Assembly: GCA_019423755.1 (NCBI GenBank)
Contig: JAHZAU010000025.1
Coordinates: forward strand, 1-28,233
Direction of reading: 5' to 3'
Length of the DNA: 28,233 nucleotides
Origin: Oscillospiraceae bacterium
GTDB taxonomy: Bacteria > Bacillota > Clostridia > Oscillospirales > Ruminococcaceae
A program made the translations under genes and the position numbers. The stretch's first letter is position 1. Every line of letters begins with the position of its first letter. Positions 6,017-13,251 of the stretch are shown piece after piece. Under the pieces are notes generated by a model. It saw only the letters and a program-made list of their open reading frames with translations, did not search any database and was not told the DNA's origin.

Positions 6017-7566
6017 TGAAGCGCACCCGTGATTTCCACCAAGCACGCTGGGACGAACCCCTGCTCATGGAGCAGTCCTCCCCCGGCGAACGGGGCATCC
6101 TGGTGCCCCAAAGCAGCCCGGAAGTAGCCGCGGCTGGTACCGCCCAGCAGCTGCTTCCCCCCAGCATGTGCCGCAAAGAGCCCCCTGCCCTGCCGGAGAT
6201 CTCCCAGATGCAGCTGCTGCGCCACTATCTGCGCCTTTCCCAGGAGACCATCGGCGCTGACCTGAACATCGACATCGGCCTTGGCACCTGCACCATGAAA
6301 TATAACCCCAAGGTACACGAAAGCTTCGTGCGCTCGCCCTACTTCTCCGAGCTGCACCCCCTGCAGGATGACGACACCCTTCAGGGCATCCTGCACATCC
6401 TCTACGATACCCAGGAATACCTGAAAGCCATCTCCGGCATGGACGCTTTCAGCCTCAACCCCGCCGGCGGCAGCCAGGCGATCTTCTCCAACGTTTCGGT
6501 GATCCGCGCCTACCACGAGTCCCGGGGCGAAGGCCAGCAGCGCAACGAGATCATCACCACCATCCTCTCCCACCCGGCCAACCCCGGCGCTGCCGCTACC
6601 CTGGGCTATAAAGTCATCACCCTCTATCCTGACGCCGACGGCGTGCCGGACATCGAGGCCCTCAAGGCCGCCATCGGCCCACACACCGCCGCCCTGCTCA
6701 TCACCAACCCCGAGGATACCGGCATCTATAACCGCCGCATCCGGGAGTTCGTGGACCTGGTACACAGCGTCGGCGGCCTGTGCTGCTACGATCAGGCCAA
6801 CGTCAACGGCGTCTTCGGCCTGACCCGCGCCCGGGATGCAGGCTTTGACCTGTGCCACTTTAACCTGCACAAGTCCTTCTCCTCTCCCCACGGCTGCCAG
6901 GGCCCCGCAGCGGGCGCCCAGGGCGTCACCAAGGAGCTGGAACGCTTCCTGCCCGCTCCCCGGGTGACCTTTGACGGCAAGCGTTACCACCTGTCCGGCG
7001 GCGGCCCCGAAAGCATCGGCTATCTGCGCAAGTTCTGCGGCGTGCCCGCCGTGGCCCTGCGCGCCTACGCCTACATCCGCTCCCTCGGCCCCGAAGGCCT
7101 GCGTCAGGTGGCGGAACTTTCCATCCTCAACAACAACTACATGCTCCAGAAGATGCTGGAGATCCCCGGTCTTTCCATGCCGCTGGCGCCCGGCGTCCGC
7201 CGCCTGGAACAGGCCCGTCTCAGCTGGAAGCAGCTGACCGACGACACCGGCGTCACCACCGACGACATCGACCGCCGGATCGTGGACTACGGCTTCCAAA
7301 GCTACTTTGCCAGCCACCATCCCCGCATCATCCCGGAACCCTTCACCCCCGAGCCGGTGGAGACCTACTCCAAAGCCGACATCGACGAGTACGTGGAGGC
7401 CTTCCGGCAGATCTCCAAAGAAGCTTACTCCGACCCCCAGCAGGTCAAGACCGCGCCGCATCGTGCCGCTTTGGGCGCCCACGCCGACGACTCCGCCCTG
7501 GGGGATATCCACCGCCTGGCTACCACCTGGCGCGCCTACCAAAAACAGCATCCCCAAAAACCGTAA
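6013..7566 (+). CDS. Divergent glycine dehydrogenase subunit 2 homologue (GcvPB-like, PLP-binding)
   Basis: A 517-residue PLP enzyme of the GcvPB type. The N-terminal block LPEISQMQLLRHYLRLSQETIGAD, GTCTMKYNPK (~91-100), IRAYHESRGEG (~164-174) and the PLP lysine in NLHKSFSSPHG (K287) are all present. Departures from the glycine decarboxylase pattern are clear: SHPANP for AHGTNP, YDQANVNG for YDGANLNA, GCQGPAAGAQG for the usual GGGGPGSGPVG, and FQSYFASHHPRIIPEPFTPEP near the end for the usual PPTIYFPLIVPE block. It should form a complex with the preceding GcvPA-like subunit; AGGAGG at 5998-6003 lies in the end of that gene. The changed loops around the cofactor suggest an altered substrate or acceptor. 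NCBI-style naming would call it GcvPB; I regard the precise reaction as unknown. Confidence 0.82.
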   Translation: MMKRTRDFHQARWDEPLLMEQSSPGERGILVPQSSPEVAAAGTAQQLLPPSMCRKEPPALPEISQMQLLRHYLRLSQETIGADLNIDIGLGTCTMKYNPKVHESFVRSPYFSELHPLQDDDTLQGILHILYDTQEYLKAISGMDAFSLNPAGGSQAIFSNVSVIRAYHESRGEGQQRNEIITTILSHPANPGAAATLGYKVITLYPDADGVPDIEALKAAIGPHTAALLITNPEDTGIYNRRIREFVDLVHSVGGLCCYDQANVNGVFGLTRARDAGFDLCHFNLHKSFSSPHGCQGPAAGAQGVTKELERFLPAPRVTFDGKRYHLSGGGPESIGYLRKFCGVPAVALRAYAYIRSLGPEGLRQVAELSILNNNYMLQKMLEIPGLSMPLAPGVRRLEQARLSWKQLTDDTGVTTDDIDRRIVDYGFQSYFASHHPRIIPEPFTPEPVETYSKADIDEYVEAFRQISKEAYSDPQQVKTAPHRAALGAHADDSALGDIHRLATTWRAYQKQHPQKP

Positions 7567-7590
7567 CTGCCTGGAAAGGAGGCCCCCTCG

Positions 7591-8694
7591 GTGAAAATCG
7601 GACTGATCCTCAACCCATGGGCCGGCTTGGGCGGGCAGGCGGGCCTCAAGGGCAGCGATGACCCGGCCCTCCGCCGCCAGGCCCTGCAGTCGGGCTTCGT
7701 CCCCACTGCCGCCGCGCGGGCCGTCCAAGCTCTCAAGCAGCTGGCACCGGAGGCCGAGCGCTTCACCCTGCTCGCCGCTCCCGGCCCCATGGGCGCCAAC
7801 GCCGCCCGGGAAGCGTGCCTTTGCCCGGTGGAGATCGGGCAGATCCCAGCCGAGACCACCGCCCAGGACACCATCCGTCTGGCCCGCCAGCTGGTGGAAA
7901 CCGGGGCAGAACTGCTGCTCTTTGCCGGCGGCGACGGCACCGCCCGGGACATCGTCCAGGCGGTGGGGCCGGACTTTCCCTGCATCGGCATCCCCTGCGG
8001 GGTGAAGATGCACTCGGGGGTTTACGCCATCACCCCGGTGCAGGCCGGAGCCCTGGCCCGGGAGGTGGCCCAAGGCCGCCCCTTTACCCTGGAGCGCCGG
8101 GAGGTCATGGACATTGACGAGGAGCTGTTCGCCCAAGGGCGGGTCTCCGCCCGGCTTTACGGCTTTCTCAGCGTCCCCTCCGGCGGCCGGATGCAGCACA
8201 CCAAGGAATCCTCCCGCTCCACCGCCCAGGAACGGGCCGCCCTCTGCGAAGCCCTTTGGCAGGAGATGGACCCCGGCCGATGCTGGTTCATCGGCCCTGG
8301 TTCCACCACCGCCTCCCTACTGGAAAGCCGCGGCCTGCCCTTCACCCTGCTTGGGGTGGACGTGTGGCAGGACGGAAAGGTGATCCTCTCCGACGCCGAC
8401 GAGCACCAGCTGTGGCAGCTTTGCCAAAGCTGTCCCTGCGGCATCGTGGTCACCTCCATCGGCGGACAGGGGCATCTGTTTGGCCGGGGCAACCAGCAGC
8501 TGAGTCCCCGGGTGCTGCGCGCCGTAGGGCGGGAGCACATCCTGCCGGCGGTACCGCCCTCCAAGCTGGCGGCCCTACAGGGCGCCCCGCTGCTCACCGA
8601 CACCGGCGACCCGGAACTGGACCAGGAGCTGAGCGGCTTCTGGCGCCTGCCCCAATCCCCGGACCAAGCGGCCCTGTATCGTGTCACCCACTGA
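7591..8694 (+). CDS. ATP-NAD kinase-like protein (COG3199 type)
   Basis: A 367-residue cytoplasmic protein of the NAD kinase/diacylglycerol kinase-like superfamily. It has the nucleotide-binding FAGGDGTARDI (~111-121) followed by IGIPCGVKMHSGVYA (~132-146), the signature of the COG3199 group, which also includes AcoX of acetoin clusters. These proteins are predicted kinases with mostly untested substrates. The start is GTG, chosen because AAAGGAGG (7575-7582) lies 8 bp upstream; 24 bp separate it from the GcvPB-like gene. Residues ~225-330 contain WFIGPGSTTASLL and VVTSIGGQGHLFGRGNQQLS, typical of the family. In this operon it may phosphorylate NAD or a pathway intermediate; the role is inferred only from context. 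Confidence 0.85.
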   Translation: MKIGLILNPWAGLGGQAGLKGSDDPALRRQALQSGFVPTAAARAVQALKQLAPEAERFTLLAAPGPMGANAAREACLCPVEIGQIPAETTAQDTIRLARQLVETGAELLLFAGGDGTARDIVQAVGPDFPCIGIPCGVKMHSGVYAITPVQAGALAREVAQGRPFTLERREVMDIDEELFAQGRVSARLYGFLSVPSGGRMQHTKESSRSTAQERAALCEALWQEMDPGRCWFIGPGSTTASLLESRGLPFTLLGVDVWQDGKVILSDADEHQLWQLCQSCPCGIVVTSIGGQGHLFGRGNQQLSPRVLRAVGREHILPAVPPSKLAALQGAPLLTDTGDPELDQELSGFWRLPQSPDQAALYRVTH

Positions 8695-8715
8695 TCCCGG
8701 AAAGGAGGGAATCCC

Positions 8716-9591
8716 GTGGAAACCAGCGAAAACAAGTTCACCGTCGGCCAGATGGCGGAGCTTTGCAATATGACCGCCAAACAGCTGCGCTACTACGACA
8801 ACAACGGCATCCTCTGCCCCGCCATCCGCGACCCGGAAACAGGCTACCGCTACTATACCGAGCAGCAGATCCAGGAGGTCCTGATGATCCAGGAGCTCAA
8901 GGAGCTGGGATTCCCCTTAAAAAGCATCAGTGCCCTGCTCAATCACCGCGGGCTGGATTCCCTGCGCCGGGAGCTTATGGAAAACCTGGACCGGGTGCGC
9001 CAAGAGCTGGAAGCCGCCCGGGTCAAATATGACCGCACGGTGGACATCCTCATGCGGGTGATGGCCTTTTCCAGCCCCAGCTCCGGCCTGGTGAGCCAGG
9101 ACGCCTGCGGCCCCATCCAGCTGGTCACCACCACCGAACGGCCCATCGTCTTTACCCGCTACGTCAGCTACTGGAACGCCGAAAAACTGTTCATCCAGCG
9201 GCGCGGGGAACTGCTGCGCCTGGCCGAACAGCAGAACCTGAAGCTGACCGGCGCCAATATGGCCATCTTCCATTCCAACTACCTCAAACAGTTCAGCTCC
9301 CTGCCGGAGGACAGCGAAGGCGACCTGGAGGTCTGCATCGGGGTCTGCAACCCCACATCCTCCCCCCACTGCCGCATCCTGCCCTCCTTCCAGGCGGTCT
9401 CCTGCATCTTTTTGGGCGATTACCGCTTTATGAAGCCCTGCTACGAAAAGATGGAGGCTTGGGCCGCCCAGCGCGGGCTGTCCCTGTCCGGCGCTTCCCT
9501 GGAGGAATACCTGGTAGGCGCCACTATGACCAACCGTCCCAAAGACTACGTGACCCGCCTTTTCCTGCCGCTGCGCGGTTTTTCTCTGTAA
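8716..9591 (+). CDS. MerR-family transcriptional regulator with effector-binding domain
   Basis: A 291-residue regulator. Residues ~7-75 are a MerR winged helix-turn-helix (FTVGQMAELCNMTAKQLRYY then DPETGYRYYTEQQ). A coiled-coil follows (~75-120, LRRELMENLDRVRQELEAARVKYD). Residues ~135-288 form a C-terminal domain of the GyrI/BltR-like small-molecule binding type. It lacks the metal-binding cysteines of MerR or CueR, so an organic ligand is likely. The start is GTG, with AAAGGAGG (8701-8708) 7 bp upstream. It is the last gene of the GcvPAB-like operon, 21 bp after the kinase-like gene, and could activate the operon promoter at 4518-4548, whose spacer is 19 bp. Confidence 0.9.
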   Translation: METSENKFTVGQMAELCNMTAKQLRYYDNNGILCPAIRDPETGYRYYTEQQIQEVLMIQELKELGFPLKSISALLNHRGLDSLRRELMENLDRVRQELEAARVKYDRTVDILMRVMAFSSPSSGLVSQDACGPIQLVTTTERPIVFTRYVSYWNAEKLFIQRRGELLRLAEQQNLKLTGANMAIFHSNYLKQFSSLPEDSEGDLEVCIGVCNPTSSPHCRILPSFQAVSCIFLGDYRFMKPCYEKMEAWAAQRGLSLSGASLEEYLVGATMTNRPKDYVTRLFLPLRGFSL

Positions 9592-9596
9592 CTGAC

Positions 9597-9712
9597 CCGC
9601 TTTTTCCCGGTATCATCCTCCCTTTTTCCCATTTTTCCTCCCACTGTTTTGTCTTCTTCATCCTCCTCCCTTTTTTGCAACATCCCACCCATCATCTCTC
9701 TTTTCCTTATGA
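9597..9712 (+). other. Pyrimidine-rich intergenic tract
   Basis: The 315-bp gap between the MerR gene and the lipoprotein gene begins with about 115 bases that are almost only C and T on the plus strand, with repeated CCTCC and TTTTTC. No convincing coding frame, repeat unit or protein-binding palindrome is seen. The rest of the gap holds the hairpin at 9763-9801 and the lipoprotein leader. Confidence 0.6.
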
Positions 9713-9762
9713 AAATCCCCGCCCGCCGGCAGAAGGCGGAGGCACAGCGTCTTCGTTCCGGT

Positions 9763-9803
9763 AATGCCGGTCTCTCTGATTTTTCGGAGGGGCCGGCATT
9801 TTG
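9763..9803 (+). terminator. Terminator of the GcvPAB-like/MerR operon
   Basis: AATGCCGGTCTCTCTG pairs with CGGAGGGGCCGGCATT (16 bp with several G-T pairs) around a short ATTTTT loop, followed by TTTT-type sequence (GCATTTTGCG). The T tract is short, so efficiency is uncertain. Confidence 0.65.
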
Positions 9804-9906
9804 CGTGCAAGAAATCCATAAGAAAAACACACTATATGATCAGAAAATCCAAATTGGCTTCTCCCCCGGCTTTTCGGGGATCTCGTTTTTAGAAAGGGAT
9901 GTTTTT

Positions 9907-10677
9907 ATGAAATTATTGCGCATGCTCCTCATCGCTTCTCTGTCCGCTATGGCTTCTCTGTTCCTGCTGGCCGGCTGCGGCGCCGCCCAGGAATCCGCCC
10001 CCCAGGAACCCGTCCAGGAGGTCGAAGAACCCGCCGAAGGTGAATCCCAAGTCGTAGTCGAAGTTCCGGCCGAAACCGCTCCTGAGACCGCTGAGGCCCC
10101 TTCTGAAACAGAAGAGGCCGAAGCTTTCCAGCCGGTCTACGTTGCCGACGCCGCCATGTACCGCGGCACCGTACTCAGCGTGGAGCCCCAGGAGGACGGC
10201 AGCACTCTGGTCCACCTGCAGAAGGCAGAAGGCACCCGTTACACCCAAAACGAAATGGTCTTCCGCTTCCAGGCAGATACTCCCCTGTCCTTTGCTATGG
10301 AGGACCTGACCGAGGGCCGCTATCTGGAAGTCTTCTACGGCGCTTCCTCCGAGACCGACGCTGCCGCCGATCAGGGCGAGGTGCTGGACGCTCTGGGCGC
10401 CAACCTGTACTTTGAGACCGCCATGGTCAACTTCAACGGCACCTTCCAGGAGTGGACCCCCTCCGACGGCAGCACCGGCTCCATCGGTTCGCTGACCATG
10501 ACCGATCTTTCCACCGGCGAGACGGTGATCTTCCACTGCTCCGACTCCACCCAGATGCGCCTGAACGTGGAAGAGCTGCAGCCCGGCGACAAGCTCAACA
10601 TCTTCCACCAGGGCGTTTACACCCGCAGCCTGCCGCCCCAGGGCAGCGCGCTGGAAGTCGCAAAATACGCTGAGTAA
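9907..10677 (+). CDS. Secreted lipoprotein of unknown function
   Basis: A 256-residue lipoprotein. The ATG at 9907 is chosen over upstream starts in the same frame because a classic lipoprotein signal peptide begins there (MKLLRMLLIASL, hydrophobic core, lipobox LLAGC with C24 as the lipidated residue) and GAAAGGGAT (9892-9900) lies just upstream. Residues ~25-70 are an acidic Glu/Pro/Ala/Val linker (QEVEEPAEGES, ETAEAPSETEEAE). Residues ~75-256 form a probable beta-rich extracellular domain with two similar blocks (YRGTVLSVEPQEDGSTLVHL and FNGTFQEWTPSDGSTGSIGSLTM), suggesting an internal duplication. Lgt, which would lipidate it, is encoded at 16730-17836. It is a single-gene unit with its own terminator. 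No known domain was recognised. Confidence 0.85.
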   Translation: MKLLRMLLIASLSAMASLFLLAGCGAAQESAPQEPVQEVEEPAEGESQVVVEVPAETAPETAEAPSETEEAEAFQPVYVADAAMYRGTVLSVEPQEDGSTLVHLQKAEGTRYTQNEMVFRFQADTPLSFAMEDLTEGRYLEVFYGASSETDAAADQGEVLDALGANLYFETAMVNFNGTFQEWTPSDGSTGSIGSLTMTDLSTGETVIFHCSDSTQMRLNVEELQPGDKLNIFHQGVYTRSLPPQGSALEVAKYAE

Positions 10678-10687
10678 TTGCTTCGAC

Positions 10688-10725
10688 AAAAAATCCCTCT
10701 CGGATTATACCGGGAGGGATTTTTT
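10688..10725. terminator. Bidirectional terminator after the lipoprotein gene
   Basis: AAATCCCTCTCGG and CCGGGAGGGATTT pair around the loop ATTATA, with A and T runs on the outer sides. It ends the plus-strand lipoprotein transcript. Confidence 0.92.
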
Positions 10726-10758
10726 CTGCATTATTTTAAAATGTACGGTTTTTTCCGC

Positions 10759-10790
10759 AAAAAAACAGGGCGGAGAGATCCTCCGCCCTG
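10759..10790 (-). terminator. Terminator of the rubrerythrin gene
   Basis: CAGGGCGGAG (10766-10775) and CTCCGCCCTG (10781-10790) form a perfect 10-bp stem; on the minus strand it is followed by seven T (10765-10759). It lies 16 bp past the rubrerythrin stop. Confidence 0.93.
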
Positions 10791-10806
10791 TGGGAAAATG
10801 CCGGTC

Positions 10807-11355
10807 TTATTTGCCGAAGTAACGGTTGAGCAGACCCAGGAAAGCGCAGCCGTGACGAGCTTCGTCCTTGGCCATCTCATGAACGGTGTCATGGATCGCA
10901 TCCAGGCCCAGCTGTTTGGCTTTGGTAGCCAGGTCTTTCTTACCGGAGCAAGCGCCGTTCTCAGCAGCAACACGCAGTTCCAGGTTCTTCTTGGTGTCGG
11001 GGAAGACAACTTCGCCCAGCAGCTCTGCGAATTTTGCAGCATGCTCTGCTTCCTCGAAAGCAGCAGTCTTGTAGTACTCAGCGATCTCGGGGTAGCCCTC
11101 TCTGGCAGCCTGACGGGACATAGCCAGGTACATACCAACTTCGGTGCACTCGCCCTGGAAGTTCATTCTCAGGCCTTCTACGATCTCAGCGTCTACGCCC
11201 TGAGCTACACCGATGCGGTGTTCGTCGGCCCAAACGAATTCAGCCTCGGTCTGCTCCTCAAACTTGGAAGCAGGAGCTTTACACTGGGGGCAGAACTCCG
11301 GAGGAGTCTCGCCGGTATAAACATAACCACAAATTTTGCAGATCCATTTTTTCAT
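10807..11355 (-). CDS. Reverse rubrerythrin (N-terminal rubredoxin, C-terminal diiron domain)
   Basis: A 182-residue peroxide-scavenging protein. The N-terminus is a rubredoxin-like iron site (C6-x2-C9 and C22-x2-C25, in WICKICGYVYTGETPPEFCPQC). Residues ~40-180 are a ferritin-like four-helix diiron domain with iron-binding Glu/His in GECTEVGMYLAM, FEEAEHAAKF and KDEARHGCAF. Ordinary rubrerythrin has the rubredoxin part at the C-terminus; this reversed order is that of clostridial revRbr, which reduces H2O2 (and O2 with partners) using electrons from NADH via a reductase and rubredoxin. AGGAGG lies 8 bp before the ATG. It is a single-gene unit with a strong promoter and inverted repeats that suggest redox-dependent control. 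Confidence 0.93.
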   Translation of the reverse strand: MKKWICKICGYVYTGETPPEFCPQCKAPASKFEEQTEAEFVWADEHRIGVAQGVDAEIVEGLRMNFQGECTEVGMYLAMSRQAAREGYPEIAEYYKTAAFEEAEHAAKFAELLGEVVFPDTKKNLELRVAAENGACSGKKDLATKAKQLGLDAIHDTVHEMAKDEARHGCAFLGLLNRYFGK

Positions 11356-11385
11356 TTTTGTTTCCTCCTATACGCTTTATTTCAT

Positions 11386-11400
11386 TGACCCCGCGGGTCA
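11386..11400. promoter_or_regulatory. Inverted repeat in the rubrerythrin leader
   Basis: TGACCC and GGGTCA are perfect 6-bp arms around CGC. It lies between the expected transcription start and the ribosome binding site, so it could be an operator or an RNA hairpin in the 5' leader. Confidence 0.5.
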
Positions 11401-11402
11401 GG

Positions 11403-11428
11403 TTATTTGTTAACTGCTGTTCAAATAA
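11403..11428. promoter_or_regulatory. Candidate operator across the rubrerythrin start site
   Basis: TTATTTG (11403-11409) and CAAATAA (11422-11428) are perfect inverted arms 12 bp apart, overlapping the -10 element and the expected start. Its inner part (11407-11424) has a perfect TTGTTAA half and a poorer second half, partly like the Rex box. The regulator is not identified. Confidence 0.45.
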
Positions 11429-11453
11429 TACCATGTCAGTATAATTACGTCAA
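11425..11453 (-). promoter_or_regulatory. Promoter of the rubrerythrin gene
   Basis: On the minus strand TTGACG (11453-11448) and TATTAT (11430-11425) are 17 bp apart, a good sigma-A match. The predicted 5' leader is about 60 bases. Confidence 0.75.
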
Positions 11454-11464
11454 GAGGATAGCAG

Positions 11465-11496
11465 AAAGTTTACACCTTTCTGCGTAAAGTTTACAC
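11465..11496. repeat. Pair of direct repeats upstream of the rubrerythrin promoter
   Basis: AAAGTTTACAC occurs at 11465-11475 and again at 11486-11496, exactly 21 bp (two helical turns) apart. They lie 12-43 bp upstream of the rubrerythrin -35 and also between rubrerythrin and the divergent small ORF. Such phasing suggests binding sites for a protein on one DNA face. Confidence 0.5.
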
Positions 11497-11602
11497 TTTC
11501 CTCATTTTCTTTTTCCCTCGCATAATCGCGCGGCCCTTTGGGGAAGATAGCAACGAAGGCAGGGCGCTCCCCTGCCCGAATCTAAAAAAGGATGGGATCG
11601 AA

Positions 11603-11782
11603 ATGAACAAAAAGAACAGCAAATCCAAACACGCGCCTTCTACCGAAAACCGTATCCCCCGCACCGAGCCTTCCATGATGATGCCCAACCCCATGAACCC
11701 GATGGCAGACCCGATGCAGCCGGCAAACAACCGGATGCACAACCGTGCCGAAAATAAAACCAACCGCAGCAAGATGAACTAA
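11603..11782 (+). CDS. Small Met/Asn/Lys-rich protein (59 residues), unknown function
   Basis: An ATG at 11603 preceded by AAGGA (11588-11592) opens a 59-residue frame ending at TAA 11780-11782. The product starts MNKKNSKSKHAPS, has a middle part with repeated Met-Asn-Pro (MMMPNPMNPMADPMQP) and a basic Asn-rich end (NRAENKTNRSKMN). It is hydrophilic and probably disordered, with no Cys, Trp, Phe, Leu or Tyr. Low complexity, high charge, a plausible ribosome binding site and a strong terminator 17 bp after the stop argue that it is real. The composition is reminiscent of small spore-associated proteins of Clostridia, but no family is recognised. A weak GGCAGGG/CCCTGCC hairpin (11558-11576) lies in its leader. 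Confidence 0.6.
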   Translation: MNKKNSKSKHAPSTENRIPRTEPSMMMPNPMNPMADPMQPANNRMHNRAENKTNRSKMN

Positions 11783-11796
11783 CCATACCCCAAAAC

Positions 11797-11841
11797 CAAA
11801 AACGCCCCCGTTCCTTTTTGGGTGGAACGGGGGCGTTTTTC
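11797..11841. terminator. Bidirectional terminator between the small ORF and the YitT gene
   Basis: ACGCCCCCGTTC (11802-11813) pairs perfectly with GAACGGGGGCGT (11825-11836), flanked by A and T runs on both sides. It can end the small ORF on plus and the obgE-mrnC-yitT unit on minus. Confidence 0.93.
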
Positions 11842-11847
11842 TGCCGT

Positions 11848-12756
11848 TTAGATATCCTGTTCATCCATGCTGCGGAAGCCAAAGCCCAGGATGTCGGTGG
11901 CATCGGCCACCATAACAAAGGCGCTGGGGTCCACGGCATGTACGACCTTCTTTACATTGGGGTACTGCTGGTCCCGAAGGGCGCAGAGCAGCACCTGTTT
12001 TTCCTCATTGCGGTAGGAGCCCCGGCCCTGCAGGATGGTGGAACCGCGTCCCACCGAGGCAAAGATGGCCTTGGCCACTGCCTGGGCGTCGGTGGTCACC
12101 ACATACACCAGTTTCCCCTTCTCCATACCGTAAAGGACGGTGTCCACCATACGGGAAGACACAAAAATGTAGATCAAACCTACGATACCACTTTCCAGGT
12201 TGCGGTATACCAACATGGAGATGGTCAGGACGGTCAGGTCGCCCATAAAGATCAGCTTACTGATGGGAATGTGGGGCAGCTTGAGCTTCACCAGACGGCC
12301 TACCACATCCAGACCGCCGGTGGTGGAACCGCGCATAAGCACCAGACCAATGGCGATCCCCATGAGCACGCCGCCCATGAGACCGGCCAGGATAGCGTCT
12401 CCCTGATAGTAGAATCCCTGGACCAAAAACGGCACGCCGATATCCACCATCAGGTTCATGATCAGGACGGTTTTCAGGGTTTTAAAGACGAAATGCCGTC
12501 CCAGAACCTTATAAGCCACCAACAGCAGCGGAATGTTGATGCAGGTAGCCACAAAGCCAATGGGCAGCCCAAAAATGTAGTTGACCAGAGTTGCCAGACC
12601 GGTGACTCCGCCGGGGGCGATGTGGTTGGGCGCGGTAAATACCTGGACCGAAATGCCGTAGGACAGGCCGGCCAGCAGGTCAAACAGCAGGTCCAGCGTC
12701 AGTTCCCTTGCCCGGCTCTCCGGCTTTTTCCCAGCCAAGATCGGATCATTTTTCAT
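11848..12756 (-). CDS. YitT-family membrane protein (DUF161 plus DUF2179)
   Basis: A 302-residue integral membrane protein of the YitT family, whose role is not established. Residues ~20-205 hold several hydrophobic segments (ELTLDLLFDLLAGLSYGISV, VNYIFGLPIGFVATCINIPL, GLMGGVLMGIAIGLVL, SGIVGLIYIFVSS) with conserved TAPNHIAPGGVTGLA and RGSTTGGLDVVGRL. Residues ~215-300 form the soluble DUF2179 domain (GKLVYVVTTDAQAVAKAIF, DPSAFVMVADATDILG). The second ATG (12756) is preferred to the one at 12768, because the AAAGGATGGGAG Shine-Dalgarno region covers the first ATG. It is last in the obgE-mrnC-yitT run, about 50 bp after mrnC, followed by a strong terminator. Confidence 0.88.
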   Translation of the reverse strand: MKNDPILAGKKPESRARELTLDLLFDLLAGLSYGISVQVFTAPNHIAPGGVTGLATLVNYIFGLPIGFVATCINIPLLLVAYKVLGRHFVFKTLKTVLIMNLMVDIGVPFLVQGFYYQGDAILAGLMGGVLMGIAIGLVLMRGSTTGGLDVVGRLVKLKLPHIPISKLIFMGDLTVLTISMLVYRNLESGIVGLIYIFVSSRMVDTVLYGMEKGKLVYVVTTDAQAVAKAIFASVGRGSTILQGRGSYRNEEKQVLLCALRDQQYPNVKKVVHAVDPSAFVMVADATDILGFGFRSMDEQDI

Positions 12757-12804
12757 AAAATCTCCCATCCTTTCCGTACGCTTGCTTTGCAGGAAAGCAG
12801 GCCG

Positions 12805-13206
12805 TTATGGCTCCAGTTTTTCCTCAATGTAGGAGAAGATCTCTCCCAGACGCTGGATGCGACCGCCCAGGTACAGGTAACCGAACAGCGTCTCCACGCC
12901 GGTGGCCCGGCGGTAATCGGCCAAGTTGCCGTTTTTGGGGGCCTTGACGCAGTTGGCGTTGCGGCCGCGCTTGAGCACCGCCATCTCCTCCTCATCCAGG
13001 ATCTCCTCCAGCAGGGCGAAGGCCTGGCTCTGGAAGGAGGCGCGCACCTGCTCCACCGCCTTGTCATGCAGCTTGCCTACCGGCATGTTGGCCCGCTTAA
13101 GCAGCCGCTCTCGGACCATAAGCTCGTACACCGCGTCCCCCAAAAAGGCCAGCGCCTGGGGGCTGTACAGCTTCAGATCCACCGGGTCGTTGTGAAATGC
13201 TTCCAT
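12805..13206 (-). CDS. mrnC: Mini-ribonuclease III
   Basis: A 133-residue homodimeric endonuclease that trims the ends of 23S rRNA precursor in Firmicutes; it consists of the RNase III catalytic domain alone, with no double-stranded RNA binding domain. The signature LAFLGDAVYELMVRERLL (catalytic Asp in GDAVYE) is at residues ~20-37, and the second conserved block NGNLADYRRATGVETLFGYLYL is at ~91-112. The ATG at 13206 is preferred over the upstream one at 13230, because AAAGGAGG lies just before it and family members start close to this point. It follows obgE by 45 bp and is probably co-transcribed. Confidence 0.92.
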   Translation of the reverse strand: MEAFHNDPVDLKLYSPQALAFLGDAVYELMVRERLLKRANMPVGKLHDKAVEQVRASFQSQAFALLEEILDEEEMAVLKRGRNANCVKAPKNGNLADYRRATGVETLFGYLYLGGRIQRLGEIFSYIEEKLEP

Positions 13207-13251
13207 CTGGGTCCCTCCTTTTGGTCCCAAGGGTAAAAAATCGGTCTGATT

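Noticed and set aside
5929..8199. A 756-residue minus-strand open frame opposite the GcvPB-like and kinase-like genes
   Set aside because: The opposite strand encodes recognisable proteins with good ribosome binding sites. The antisense product is low-complexity Gly/Ala/Val sequence.
9649..9906. N-terminal extension of the lipoprotein frame
   Set aside because: The extension runs through the pyrimidine tract and a terminator hairpin, while the signal peptide and ribosome binding site define the start at 9907.
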